From positions 61,950,200 to 62,014,199 of the forward strand of contig NC_083581.1 of the NCBI RefSeq assembly GCF_027579695.1: a stretch of 64,000 nucleotides of DNA. The letters are read 5' to 3'. This document shows, piece after piece, positions 1-10,249 of this stretch (positions are counted from its first letter, which is position 1; every line of letters starts with the position of its first letter). The position numbers were made by a program, and so were the translations under genes. The stretch comes from Neoarius graeffei. Its lineage: Eukaryota > Chordata > Actinopteri > Siluriformes > Ariidae. Under the pieces are notes generated by a model. It made no database searches, was not told the DNA's origin, and was given only the letters and a program-made list of their open reading frames with translations.

Positions 1-135
1 ACCAGCAGGAATGGCTGAAGTTCAGCATGAACAGTTGAGCAAGGCACCTAACCCCCAACTGCTCCCTAGGCTGCTCTGGGTATGTTGTATGTTGCTCTGG
101 ATAAGAGCGTCTGCTAAATGCCTCTAATGTAATGA
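1..135 (+). repeat. SINE 3' portion, cut by window start
   Basis: The sequence has the 'gagcaaggcacctaac' and 'caactgctccc' blocks also seen near 360-400 and 59720-59750. It then has the fish LINE/SINE tail motif gctctggataagagcgtc, followed by TAATG units. The head lies outside the window. Confidence 0.7.
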
Positions 136-158
136 TGTCAGCCCATATCAGGGTCTAT

Positions 159-430
159 GGCACGGTGGTGTAGTGGTTAGCACTGTCACCTCACAGCAAG
201 AAGGTTCTGGGTTCGAGCCCAGTGGCCAATGGGGGCCTTTGTGTGGAGTTTGTGTGTTCTCCCCATGTCTGCGTGGGTTTCCTCCGGGTGCTCCGGTTTC
301 CCCTACAGTACAAAGACATGCGGTTAGGTTAACGTGGGGCGGCCTTGGGCTGAAGTGCCCTTGAGCAAGGTATCAGTACCTAACCCCTAACTGCTCCCCG
401 GGCGCTGTAGTATGGCTGCCCACTATTGAG
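159..430 (+). repeat. tRNA-headed V-SINE copy (short-tail subtype)
   Basis: The head carries pol III box A (TGGTGTAGTGGTTAGC) and box B (GGTTCGAGCCC), then the conserved central block TTTCCTCCGGGTGCTCCGG. Its 3' part is the 'cccttgagcaagg...tggctgcccac' subtype rather than the (ATGAG)n-tailed one. Confidence 0.85.
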
Positions 431-829
431 TAAACACTCAATATGTAATTCCACATTATTTGCATATGATACACATTTCACAATTTCACAACAACTTTCC
501 TATGTTACATATCCCCAAAACATGTTCCTGGAACTAAACTCACTGCTGCTTTCATGTGTGAGTCAAGATTGGATGTGTAGGGTTCAATCACATATGGAAG
601 TCTTTGTTCACCAGGAAGTGTATTTCTGTCTTATGAAATTCCAGTGAATCAGTTACGAGCCTGAGAAATAAGTAGATGTATGGTTTATTTGCTTCTTTGT
701 TCTGTTTTTGCCTGCATTTTAGAAGCTACTTAGTAAGTCAATTTAATTTCAATTATAGCTAAAGAAAGGGACAGAGAGAACTAGACTGCATTTCCGCAGA
801 GAAAATGCAAAGTGTGCTTGCTGAGCTGT

Positions 830-940
830 AGCAGAACAGCTATCATGCTAGCATGCTAAAAGCTAGCATGCCAACATACTAACATGCTAATAGCTAGCAT
901 ACTAGCATACTAACATGCTAACAGCTAGCATACTAGAGTG
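830..940. repeat. GCTAGCAT minisatellite
   Basis: Degenerate tandem units of GCTAGCATRCTA / AACATGCTAAYA are repeated about eight times. No coding content was seen. The stretch leads directly into the repeat at 945-1230. Confidence 0.8.
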
Positions 941-944
941 GAGG

Positions 945-1156
945 AGCTCCTTATGACATCACTCCAAAGTTCTACCCATTCATTTCAATGACACGGAATT
1001 TTGCTGAAAAACAGGAATACCGAACGAACAAGGGGTAGTGCAACCATTTTAACAAGCACGCCATTCCAGATTGGGCCCTACGTTTCAGCGTTGGAACGGT
1101 GTCTCTATCTCGAAAGCCCTAGGAAGAGGAGTGGATCCAAAAAACGGGTGAAACGG

Positions 1157-1187
<31 letters not shown>

Positions 1188-1230
1188 CTTAAGAACAACA
1201 ATAGTGTGCTTTTGCAAGCACACTAATAAG
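945..1230 (+). repeat. Interspersed repeat with (AAT)n tract and small hairpin
   Basis: This is a non-coding block with an (AAT)n run at 1157-1185 and a perfect 8-bp stem (GTGTGCTT/AAGCACAC, 1204-1223, loop TTGC). I recall this arrangement as a recurrent fish repeat but cannot assign a family from the sequence alone. The short ORFs over the AAT tract are spurious. Confidence 0.5.
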
Positions 1231-1714
1231 GGAGAAAGGGGAAAGTGTATTAGGTGTCTAAGGGTGTTGATGTTTGCGCAAGTGGGCATCAGTGTAAAGA
1301 GACTGCAGTGTGGAGCTGATGATTTCACACTCCTAAACATAATGTGATGTATAATTCATGCAGATCTTATCAACTCCAATTTAGCACTTCATTTACTGCT
1401 TGCCACCTACCTAACACATCCTCATCACCTCACAATGCCTGGGGGTCTGGTAGAGCTAATTAACCAGCTTCACATATCCATTACTGTTTTAAAAGCTTGC
1501 TGCTTTTTATCATAGTCTGTAAATCTCTTTTGACCATGAGTCAATAAAGTCATTAAATAGAGGTCAGGATCTCCATTTGAAATGATGAAAAATGTCTGAC
1601 TGTCCAGTGTCTAGCTTCAGGCATTAGACAGAGAATGTGTGCTGATTCATGTATTAAATTATTTATACACCTTCAGTATTAAGTACGTAGTAACACATAA
1701 AGGAAGCCGTTTGG

Positions 1715-1798
1715 GAGAAGTCCAGAAAAGTTGGGACGCTGTGTAAACTGTAAATAAAAACAGAATGTGATCATTTGCAAATCATGGAAACCCTATAT
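1715..1798. mobile_element. Tc1-like relic, outer part (split by SINE)
   Basis: It contains 'aaaagttgggac' and 'ctgtaaataaaaac', which align with the terminal region of the 1.6-kb Tc1 element at 25771. The continuation lies at 2125-2225, on the other side of the SINE at 1799-2124. A near-duplicate 'gaaaccc.atat' borders the SINE on both sides. Confidence 0.7.
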
Positions 1799-2124
1799 CC
1801 ATCCATCCATTATCTGTAACCGCTTATCCTGTACAGGGTCGTGGGCAAGCTGGAGCCTATCCCAGCTGACTATGGGCGAGAGGCGGGGAACACCCAGTTC
1901 ATCACAGGGCTGACACAGAGACAAACAACCATTCACACTCACATTCACACCTACGGTCAATTTAGAGCCACCAATTATCCTAACCTGCATGTCTTTGGAC
2001 TGTGGGGGAAACCGGAGCACCCGGAGGAAACCCATGCAGATACGGGGAGAACATGCAAACTCCACACAGAAAGGTCCCCATCGGTCACTGGGCTCAAACC
2101 CAGAACCTTCTTGCTGTGAGGCCA
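1799..2124 (-). repeat. V-SINE copy, head-truncated
   Basis: In reverse orientation it has the long 3' module (tail near (ATCC)n at 1799-1810, 'cagctgggatagg', 'ggaggaaaccc'). It stops at the box B region, so the box A part of the tRNA head is missing. It is inserted in a Tc1-like relic. Confidence 0.85.
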
Positions 2125-2225
2125 GAAACCCCATATTTCATTGAAAATAGTACAAAGACAACATATCAAATGTTGAAACTGAGAAATGTTATTGTTTTTT
2201 TGAAAAATATGTGCTGATTTTGAAT
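2125..2225. mobile_element. Tc1-like relic, inner part
   Basis: 'acatatcaaatgttgaaact' is close to 'acatatcaaatgtcgaaagt' at about 25881 inside the 1.6-kb Tc1. This shows that the two flanks of the SINE at 1799-2124 belong to one older insertion. Confidence 0.65.
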
Positions 2226-2425
2226 TTTACAGTTGGGATCGGGTTCTCTTCATTATAGCCATCCTTCTTTTTACACCAAACGCACCTTGAGTGTTTATTA
2301 CCAAAGAGCTCCATTTGGGTTTGAGCCCAGTGGCCAATGGGGACCACAGAATAAAGTTCCAGTCAAAGCTGTTATAGCATTTCACAGACTTCAAGTGCTT
2401 ACATTTGTGGTTAACTAATAGAATA

Positions 2426-2777
2426 GGGGCGGCACGGTGGTGTAGTGGTTAGCACTGTTGCCTCACAGCAAGAAGGTTCTGGGTTTGAGCCCAGCGGCCG
2501 GCGAGGGCCTTTCTGTGTGGAGTTTGCATGTTCTCCCCGTGTCTGTGTGGGTTTCCTCCGGGTGCTCCGGTGTCCCCCACAGTCCAAAGACATGCAGGTT
2601 AGGTTAATTGGTGGCTCTAAATTGACCGTAGGTGTGAATGGTTGTTTGTCTCTATGTGTCAGCCCTGCAATTACTTGTCCAGGGTGTACCCTGCCTCTCA
2701 CCCATAGTCAGCTGGGATAGGCTGCAGCTTGCCTGCGACCCTGCACAGGATAAGCAGTTAGGGATAATGGATGATAG
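2426..2777 (+). repeat. V-SINE copy, full head to tail
   Basis: The element runs from ggggcggcacgg through boxes A and B and the central domain to 'cagctgggatagg' and a 'gataatgg' tail. It is complete apart from a few deletions. A small related scrap ('gtttgagcccagtggcca') sits at about 2319-2340. Confidence 0.88.
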
Positions 2778-2942
2778 AAAAGGTTTTTTTCTGGAATATC
2801 TTCCAAATAATCTGTTGGCATGGAGGTGGCATCTGATGGTGGTTTTGGAGACTTGGAAACCCTAAGATTTTACTTTTTCTTATAATTCACCAACAGTGAT
2901 CCTTGATTGATGGTTTTTTTTCCGCCTCTCTTAGCATCCTCT

Positions 2943-3212
2943 TCACTGTCTAAAGTCTTCCCATGCAGTCTCCCATCCCAGTACTAACCAGGCCATTAAG
3001 GCGCATTGGGCGGTGCCAATCTCTGTTTCGATAGCCCTCGGCCTCTCAACTATACAGCTAGGGTTACAGTGGGGGGCTAGTCTTCTGGTAACCCCGAGAG
3101 TTTGACTCCCCACTCGCATCTGTATTGCAGCGTGCATTGCCAGACGGCAGTAGGTACCATTTTTTTGATGGTCTTTGGTATGACCCGACCGCAATTAGAA
3201 CTTGCAAAATAA
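2943..3212 (-). repeat. SINE with 5S rRNA-like segment
   Basis: At 2968-2994 the minus strand matches the 5S rRNA internal control region (box C area, GGTTAGTACT.GGATGGGAGA) with a single mismatch over 27 bases. The remainder ('ctctcggggttaccagaag', 'catcaaaaaaatggtacc') is SINE-body-like. The rest of 5S rRNA is absent or unrecognisable, so this is not a functional 5S gene. A SINE3-like, 5S-derived origin is inference. Confidence 0.55.
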
Positions 3213-3790
3213 ACTTGGGTTCTCTTCCAGGCAAGTTTGTAACACTTTGAGTTGGTGTCCACATTTTTATTATTTCCCTAACAGTAGAAATGGGCATTTT
3301 CAGGCTAGTAGCCATTTTCCTAACTTACAAAGGTCAACACACTTCTCCCTCATTTGGTTTGTGTGTTGTCTTATCTTTCCCATGTTGATGAATGACTAAG
3401 GGAACTTGGCCTCTGTCTCACCTCATATTTATACCCAGTTAGTCAGGAAGTCACAGATTACAGCCTGAAAGTTCCTACAAATTCCAATCAACTCAAACAT
3501 GTACAATTTAAATGGAAAACATGCTTCAGTTACACTGTCTTCAATATAATTTCCAGGGGTGCCAATAATAGTGGCACGTGTTTTTGCTGAAAATGATTAT
3601 TTCTTGATGAGAGATTTGTTTTTCTCTGAATAAATTTATTTCAATTAAAGGTCGGATTTTTCTCATTTGTTCAGTGTGAGATGAAGCTACTTCCTCAAAA
3701 GGTGGATCTTTTTTCTAACCTTTTTTACTAATCTTTGCAAGGGGTGCCAATAAATGTGGAAAGCACTGTATTGATATCACATACACCTGC
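3213..3790 (-). pseudogene. Tc1-like transposase remnant and 3'-side terminal region
   Basis: On the minus strand, 3315-3200 encodes ATSLKMPISTVREIIKMW and then TNLPGREPKF. This resembles the second helix-turn-helix of Tc1 transposases. Upstream non-coding DNA holds 'ggggtgccaataa' and 'gggtgccaataatagtggca', typical of this group's ends. The catalytic part is missing, and the SINE-like block at 2943-3212 begins where the homology stops. Confidence 0.6.
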
Positions 3791-3799
3791 AGGGATGTT

Positions 3800-4540
3800 G
3801 AAGAAGTAACAATGTTATCTACATCAGGGGTGTAAGGCTCACCTATTCATACTTGTAACAAGTCGGGACCCGTTAAAAAAGATCACCAATTGTTTTGGCT
3901 TATCTAGTCTTTTAGAATCTAATAATCTATTGTCAAGAGTATTAATGGGATGCGACATGACTCCCTGTTATAGAGGAGAGCCCAGGAATTAAATAAATGC
4001 AATAAAAACAAACTGTTCTTAATTGTAGGTATTCTATTTAAAACTGTATGGATGTGCCAGAAGCCAACCCATGCATGCAGGGCATTCTCAGTCAAAAGGG
4101 ATTAATGATCCAAAAGTGGAGTCTGGTCCATTAACACAAGAACTTACTGCCATGTTTGTGTTCAGCAAACAAGCAAGTTATTAAAACCAAGAAGTACACT
4201 CAAAAGAAGTGGATATAGAAACCACTCAATGGGATTAGATCCTTACACTAGGGTTATGACTGTGAAAGTGTTTTCAAAATTTTTACTTTCCTGATGTTGC
4301 ATTTGGTGAACTTTTACTCATATATTACTTTTTTGAAGTTATTTTTATTGGGTCATGCAAAAACCTCCCACACCCAACATCACCTCACTTTTGATAAATA
4401 CATGTATATTAAATAAATAAATCATGATTATAAAATAAATTCATTGAAAGATGTGTAAAGTACTTTTATATAACAATAAATTGCTTAACAATTGTTGTAA
4501 TAATAATTATAATTGTTAATTAATACAAATTTAATAATAA
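3800..4540. other. AT-rich intergenic DNA, no gene seen
   Basis: This stretch has no convincing ORF, RNA gene or classified repeat. The segment 4380-4540 is strongly AT-rich with AAATAAAT runs. Confidence 0.5.
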
Positions 4541-4552
4541 TTAGGAGTTGGA

Positions 4553-4716
4553 AAATTATCCATCCGTTGAGTTCCCCGACATCTCAAACTACCTGGTACT
4601 GCAGACATCATTCTACACAGACAAACAAAACCTGGAAGAGCATGGAGGCGTACAACTTTTTATATAGCTGGGTTAAAAATCCGGGGATCAGGACACTACA
4701 AGATAGATGGTGGTAG
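4553..4716 (+). pseudogene. Possible fragment of a multicopy SWIM/YqaJ-type fish ORF
   Basis: Two overlapping frames read YPSVEFPDISNYLVLQTSFY and, after a shift near 4632, KTWKSMEAYNFLYSWVK. From memory, adjacent motifs of this kind ('FPDI..YL', 'KSMEAYNFF..GWV') occur in multicopy teleost proteins with SWIM zinc fingers. Only about 55 codons remain, with a frameshift and no downstream domain. The assignment is tentative. Confidence 0.35.
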
Positions 4717-5220
4717 ATGGATCTAAGTGCAGGAAGAGTGTTTATTAGCAGGTGTGATATTTACAAAACCAAAACACAAACGAAAGCAAAACAGAAAGCA
4801 GAATCATAAAACAGAGTATTTAAACAGCGTTATAAACATGGCTAGAAACAGACGTAACAGTGATGATGATAATACTTCGCAAAGTCTCTATGAAAACAGC
4901 GTCCATGTCCAATCTGCTGATTGCGCTCAAATCAGTATCAGGTGTTTCCCATAACGACTGGGTCCCAAAAGTGCGTACAATGTGCTCCGTGAGCATGCAC
5001 GGCCGCTCGAGCTGCACCAGACTCAAGCGAGCAAAGGCGTGACAATCAAATGTTCACCTGCTGTGTGACCACAACTCTTAGCTCACGTGTATATAGTCAT
5101 GCATCGCCACCAAAATGCCTCATTTTCATTGATAACCCAACGCAAAGCATCGTGAGCTGTAATGTGACCGTGGCTTAATGAGGCGGCTGTGACATCGGAT
5201 TCAACCCAGAAATTGTACCC

Positions 5221-5585
5221 TTCCATTCCTTCCATTATCTGTAGCCGCTTATCCTGTTCTACAGGGTCGCAGGCAAGCTGGAGCCTATCCCAGCTGACTA
5301 TGGGCGAGAGGCGGGGTACACCCTGGACAAGTCGCCAGGTTATCACAGGGCTGACACACAGACATAAACAACCATTCACACCTACGGTCAATTTAGAGCC
5401 ACCAATTAGCCTTACCTGTATGTCTTTGGACTGTGGGGGAAATCGGAGCGCCTGAAGGAAACCCACGCAGACATGGGGAGAACATGCAAACTCCACATAG
5501 AAAGGCCCTTGCCAGCCACGGGGCTCGAACCCAGGACCTTCTTGCTATGAGGTGACAGTGCTAACCACTACACCACTGTGGCACC
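5221..5585 (-). repeat. V-SINE copy, near full length
   Basis: It runs in reverse from 'ccattatctgtagccgctta' (tail) to 'ctaaccactacaccactgtg' (box A complement). Both promoter boxes and the central domain are present. Confidence 0.88.
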
Positions 5586-5589
5586 TGCA

Positions 5590-6280
5590 ATTGTACCTTA
5601 CTACGAGTAAAAAATTTGCTTCAATGTGAAAAAAAATTTGCAGCCCACTAGATAGCACTTTGCTGCCTACTAGTGGTTGAGAAACACTGATCTATATGCA
5701 ATACAAACATACCAACTATGTCCTGAGAAAATATTAGTTTCAGTGTAGTTATTTGCTTTTTAATGAATAACAGACCTAATAAGATAGGAGTCATACAGGG
5801 CATTCAAGAAACCATATCACAGCACAGTTTAATCAGTGCTGAGGTGTAATTAAAAAAAAAAAAAATCAATTTTCCATTTGAGTTCCTCCCTTTTAGGCAC
5901 TAGACTGTAGACACTCAATAGATCTTGGTAAAGTATACAACATCTTGTAGAATTTGCAACGTATCTGAAACAAGTAGGAATCTGTAGTGATAGTTTAGTT
6001 ACAGTAATTAATCATGATGTATGCTTCCATGCAAAAGCACTTCAGATTGGGTGGAGCACAACTGTTTGCAAAAGTTACTGTCCAATGTGGAAACGTACCA
6101 ACTTCTCATCTATCTCCTCAGTGATTGATTAGAAGAGAGATGCAAACTAGGGCAAAAGGAGCAAAAACAGTAGGGGCTCCTGTGACTTGAGAGTCTCTCC
6201 TCCTCAACGTGTCTATCAGCACACAGTGTTAGTTCATAGTTTAGCAACATTTTTCACAGTGATGTGGAAATCACTGTGAA
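5590..6280. other. Intergenic DNA, no gene seen
   Basis: I found no ORF with recognisable similarity. A short poly(A) run lies at 5851-5864. Confidence 0.5.
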
Positions 6281-6284
6281 ATCC

Positions 6285-6730
6285 ATTCCTGCCCAGCCCG
6301 TTCAAGACTACTGTCTGTCCTGGTTCCCCGTTGGTGGAATGACCTTCCCATTGAGGTCAGAACTGCTGACTCTCTGACCACCTTCAAGCGCAAACTGAAG
6401 ACTCACCTCTTCAAGCTGCACCTCTCCCCTTCTTCCCTACCCACTATATAACTGCGTTTCAGTCTAGACCAACCCAGGCTGTGTATGGTCTAGCCTGGGG
6501 TTAGCTGTTTTGAGTTCTATTTAGTTTTACTTTATATGGTTGGTTTGTTTCCTTGGCTATTTGAGTATTGGGATTTCAACAGCATATTACACTAGGTCCT
6601 GCTGTCACTGTTCAGTTGGCACTAGAACGTTCTTGTCTAGAAGTTCAGCACTTCATGGACCTGACTTTTGCACTCATTGTGCGTCGCTCTGGATAACAGT
6701 GTCTGCTAAATGTCATGTAATGTAATGAAA
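6285..6730 (+). mobile_element. 5'-truncated non-LTR retrotransposon: RT C-terminus and tail
   Basis: The first 150 bases encode LSVLVPRWWNDLPIEVRTAD and then SLTTFKRKLKTHLF. This is the C-terminal signature that follows the reverse transcriptase in fish CR1/L2/Rex1-like LINEs. The untranslated tail ends with gctctggataacagtgtctg and (TAATG)n, a typical LINE 3' end. The RT catalytic core is absent. Confidence 0.7.
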
Positions 6731-7035
6731 TGTTCCTTTTAAAACATGAAGCTTGTTCCTCGTGAAAGTATTTTAAATCACCAAGTGGTATAAAATGTTT
6801 TCAATGATGAACCCAGTTCTGACAAAGCACAGACAAGACTGAAGGCAGAAATAATTAAAACGTGTGTAGTCCTTTTCAAAAATAAAGAAACCCGCTGCTG
6901 ATTTGGAGGTGATGACTGGATGAACCTCCACTGCCAATGCCTCAGTCAGCAACAAAGGGAAGACATATGTTCAAGGACAGAGTACCCCAATTAAGCTATT
7001 AATAGTGCAGGCAGCTGAAAGGACAAATGGCTTAA

Positions 7036-7570
7036 TTCACCCCCCATTTCCGGTTGAGAGTACACCATGCGCATTCTGGCTGCCGCTTCTCACCGGGGCT
7101 TTTTAGTTTATTTTCTCTTTTGTTTTTCTTTTTTTGTTTGTGTAGTTTGATGTTTGTTTTTTGTTTAACTGTTTTGTCTGCCAGTTGTGGTGTAGCTCCA
7201 GACCCAGTTTTGAGTGTCGGTTCCCTCCAGGCCTTGGTTTGTGGTGGGTGATGCCTGTGCTCCTCGCTATGGACTGCAGTGAGCTCGTTGCTCGTTTTAA
7301 CATCGGGGTTGTCCAACACTCTGTGCAGTGGTGCTTTTGTGCTTGGTGTGGTGTTCCGAGCGATGTTGCTCGGTGGCTGTACAGGCAGTTTGGGACCTGT
7401 TTTCGTGTGCCTTTTGGTGGGACTGTGGCTGCTACACCATTGGAATGACATCCTGACCTTTATTTGGTGGACTTTTTTTTCCTTTCCCCTCCCTTTCCTT
7501 ATAATTGTAAAGCGACTTTGGTTATTGAGAAAGGCGCTATATAAATTTAACTTATTATTATTATTATTAA
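7036..7570 (+). mobile_element. Non-LTR retrotransposon 3' end with (TTA)n tail
   Basis: The segment ends with 'ttgtaaagcgactttgg...aaaggcgctatataaattt' and (TTA)n at 7550-7569, the standard 3' terminus of LINEs with a stem-loop tail. The body is T-rich and non-coding. ORFs here on either strand have no family similarity. The clade cannot be fixed. Confidence 0.6.
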
Positions 7571-7599
7571 CCCTGATCTTTCTGGACACTTCAGAAGTC

Positions 7600-8515
7600 T
7601 TCTTTAGCACTTTAGAATGTCTGGTCAGTTGGAGGTTAAGCGACTTTCAATATGTGTGAATGCCACTGGGAGAGAACCATGTACGTACACAAGACTATAA
7701 TCTTCACAGGGAACATCATCTTCACATTGTCACAGCAAAGCCTGAAGATGGGAAGGTTTGAGGATGAGAAGAGGGCCAAATTCAGATTTTTTTTTTCCAT
7801 GCTGGCAGGATCCCACTATGAGCTGAATCTCGAATTAAATTTCTAACTTGTATGAATAACAAGCTCAGTGCCCAAGCAGTCTGATTGTTCGTGTAACAGC
7901 AGTGATGCAGTGATGTGGTACAAGAGATTTGGCACACCCACCTTGTCTGAGTCATTAAATCAGCAGCCTTTGTCTAATATTCTGCCACCGCTTAACGAAC
8001 AAAAGACATTTTATAATATCTGGCTGGGATTTTGACCTCGTCACTTCCACGTGGGCAGCAAGTTCACATTGCTGAGCGTCTAGACTCTATCCATAATGAG
8101 ACCATTACAGACAGGAAAAGTGAGCCAGCTGATTACAACAGAAAGTAAAAGTATCTGAGGGAAAAAGACATGTTTTTATGACACCAAGGGCACTGGGAGT
8201 GTCTGGCAAGAGGCGTGGGATTAAACAAGAGTCTTTGTGGACAAAGGGACAGAGAGCTGGATGCCACTGGGTAGAGTCATCCATGATAGACACTGGGTGT
8301 CCTGTAATTTTCCTACAGTGGGTCTGAAGTCCCTGAGCACATCACTGTCTATGAACACTTCACATACTCTTGTTTCTCATGGAATATCAGGTTCACTGAT
8401 GGAGAGTGAGGAACTGCTTGGAAATATAAAACCTTATACTGTCTAAGAACTAGGCAGACTAGACTCACTGCAACCATCCAGACTTCCAATAACCAGGGTT
8501 TCTTTAAAAAACAAA
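7600..8515. other. Intergenic DNA, no gene seen
   Basis: No supported coding region was found. ORFs up to about 69 codons lack recognisable motifs. Confidence 0.5.
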
Positions 8516-9218
8516 CCTTACCAGTGGCGGTGGCAGACGGGGCAACCCCCCCCCAAAAAAAAATTATGTTGAGATCTATTATCTCTTTAATTCAACAAGG
8601 ACATTGAGGACAAATTTTCTCGTGTTTTGTTTATGTGTAGGGGTGGGATCCACGAGAAAACTAAGGGAAAGTAGTTTTTCCAATTTACCGATACAGCCTC
8701 ATATGTCATTCATGCATGCTTCAATACACCAATATCACACAGTTTTGATTTGAAAAATATGCAACAGAAAAAAAATTCATTCACACCCGATCTGGGGTCA
8801 CGACCAGTCATTACCAGTCAGTTGGATTTCCCAGGAGCTGATAGCGGTCCTTGAAGGATCGGGAATATTACTTTCACGGGCTTATTCCTTGGTCAAAACA
8901 GGACTGTCGAGAGATGTGATTGGTTTTTAGGTATTATTACATGTTTATTCAAATTTTCCAAGGCTATTTGACCTAATCATTGAAATATTTGACTAGCACT
9001 GTGTGAAGGTTCATCATGATACATGTTGACAGCAACCCACGGTAAGAGGGTGTTATCCTCTCAACGATACTAAGTAGACGTAATTACGTTATGGTATCAT
9101 TGGTTCTGCTTCATATAGAAAAAAATACATGGACAAAACGTACTCTAATAGAGACATTAAACTTAGCTTTACTCCATCAAAGTTTGCCTCTCAAAATGTG
9201 GGAAATAGCGTTTTAGAG

Positions 9219-10107
9219 TAGCCTGGCAAGCCAGACTAAATGTGAATATTTAGTCTGGCCTCGATCCGTAGACATTTCCGAAGCGGGTAGGAGGAACAAA
9301 CCGCTGTCTTTCAAACTGTCTCTGTGCGTATAGGCCAACGCTCTGACCAATCAGCGCAACAGTGACTGTGACGTAGTCAGAGCGACAGAAAGCAGTGGGG
9401 GAGGCCTTGAAATTAAATAATTTTTCAAAATGCGTATTAATTAATAAACAGGTTCTAGATATTAAGAAGTTTGGAGATAATGACCACAAGTTTGGAGTCT
9501 GTACCACATACACTCATTTTTTTTTTCCAAGTGTTTTTCAAGGGTTTGCTTAAACTGTTTTTGAGAGTTTTTATTTAGTGGTGTTTGGTGAAATAATTTC
9601 CCTTAAATTTAAAATAACGGGAAAATAAGAAACAATCAAAAAGTAATGTTTCAAAGCTGTTTATTAATTCTTCGTACTGCACAAACTAGCCCCATCCTTT
9701 TGGCTACGAGCGGAGCCAGCTGGTAGATCAGACTTTTGCCATAGCCGGTCGGCAAAACAGCGAAAACGTCCTTCTTGAAAAGAAATGAGCGGAGAGCCTC
9801 TTCCTGCTCATGTTTCAACGAAAACTCCAAGCCTAATTCTTCTAAAAGTGATTCCAAAGCGGAGTCAAACACGCGCTGTTCACTAGCCGTAGCCATCTTT
9901 CCTGCTGTGCTTTCTCCAGCGTTGCGCAGCCTTGTTGTCACTCCTGCAAAAGCCTGCCCAAAGAATCCAAACAAAAACCTTGCGTTGTGATTGGCGGGCA
10001 CGATTTGATGCCCGGGGTGTTTCTGTTTATATGGTGCGAGGCTAGACCCACTCGCTAGGCAAAAATATTTTTGGCCGCTAGGCGGGTGGGTCTAGTTTAC
10101 TAGGCTA
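9219..10107 (-). mobile_element. RecQ-fragment transposon, copy 1 (889 bp, 9-bp TSD)
   Basis: The element is bounded by TAGCCT...AGGCTA and flanked by identical 9-bp duplications GTTTTAGAG (9210-9218 and 10108-10116). Both ends carry sub-terminal palindromes. One is around 'actaaatgtgaatatttagt' at the left. The other is an arm pair around AAAATATTTTT at the right. It contains one ORF, described separately, and no transposase, so it must be mobilised in trans. A 9-bp duplication is typical of Mutator-like elements, which is inference. Confidence 0.85.
9651..10001 (-). CDS. Truncated RecQ-type helicase N-terminal fragment, copy 1
   Basis: The open frame is 116 codons. The better start is the internal ATG at 9896 (MATASEQR), in a strong context, leaving 81 residues. 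The fragment has a motif-0-like KHEQEEALRSFLFKKDVF followed by Walker A LPTGYGKS and YQLAPLVAKRMG, as in RecQ superfamily 2 helicases. It stops before motif Ia, and the DEAH box, RQC and HRDC regions are absent. An AATAAA overlaps the stop region. It cannot be an active helicase. It is the only ORF of its host transposon. Confidence 0.75.
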   Translation of the reverse strand: MPANHNARFLFGFFGQAFAGVTTRLRNAGESTAGKMATASEQRVFDSALESLLEELGLEFSLKHEQEEALRSFLFKKDVFAVLPTGYGKSLIYQLAPLVAKRMGLVCAVRRINKQL

Positions 10108-10249
10108 GTTTTAGAGGGTTAAAAATTCCAAAATTTCCCAGGGGAGCATGCCCCCGGACCCGCCTAAATTTGGCAGACCTTTGGCACGCGACACGTTGCC
10201 CCCCCAAAAAAAAAAACTTCCTGCTTATGTTATTGGGTTGAATTCATAA

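Larger units (their letters stand above)
8522..10245. mobile_element. Decayed hAT-like relic hosting the RecQ-fragment element
   Basis: The left edge begins CAGTGGCGG, a hAT-style terminus. The right part has 'gggagcatgcccccggaccc', a motif I associate with fish hAT copies. The intervening 9219-10107 is a later insertion, because removing it and one 9-bp duplicate rejoins the flanks. No right terminal repeat or transposase was found, so the class is uncertain. Confidence 0.3.

Noticed and set aside
159..240. Genuine tRNA genes at the SINE heads
   Set aside because: The box A/B spacing is tRNA-like, but no acceptor stem or anticodon arm folds convincingly. All examples continue into the SINE body.
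1119..1340. ORF with a poly-tyrosine run
   Set aside because: It is produced by the (AAT)n microsatellite read in reverse.
2968..2994. Functional 5S rRNA gene
   Set aside because: Only the box C region matches. The 5' half, terminator and overall 120-nt structure are absent.
7032..7610. 192-codon minus-strand ORF over the (TTA)n LINE tail
   Set aside because: It is antisense to a LINE 3' end and Lys/Asn-rich because of the repeat. Nothing protein-like is conserved.
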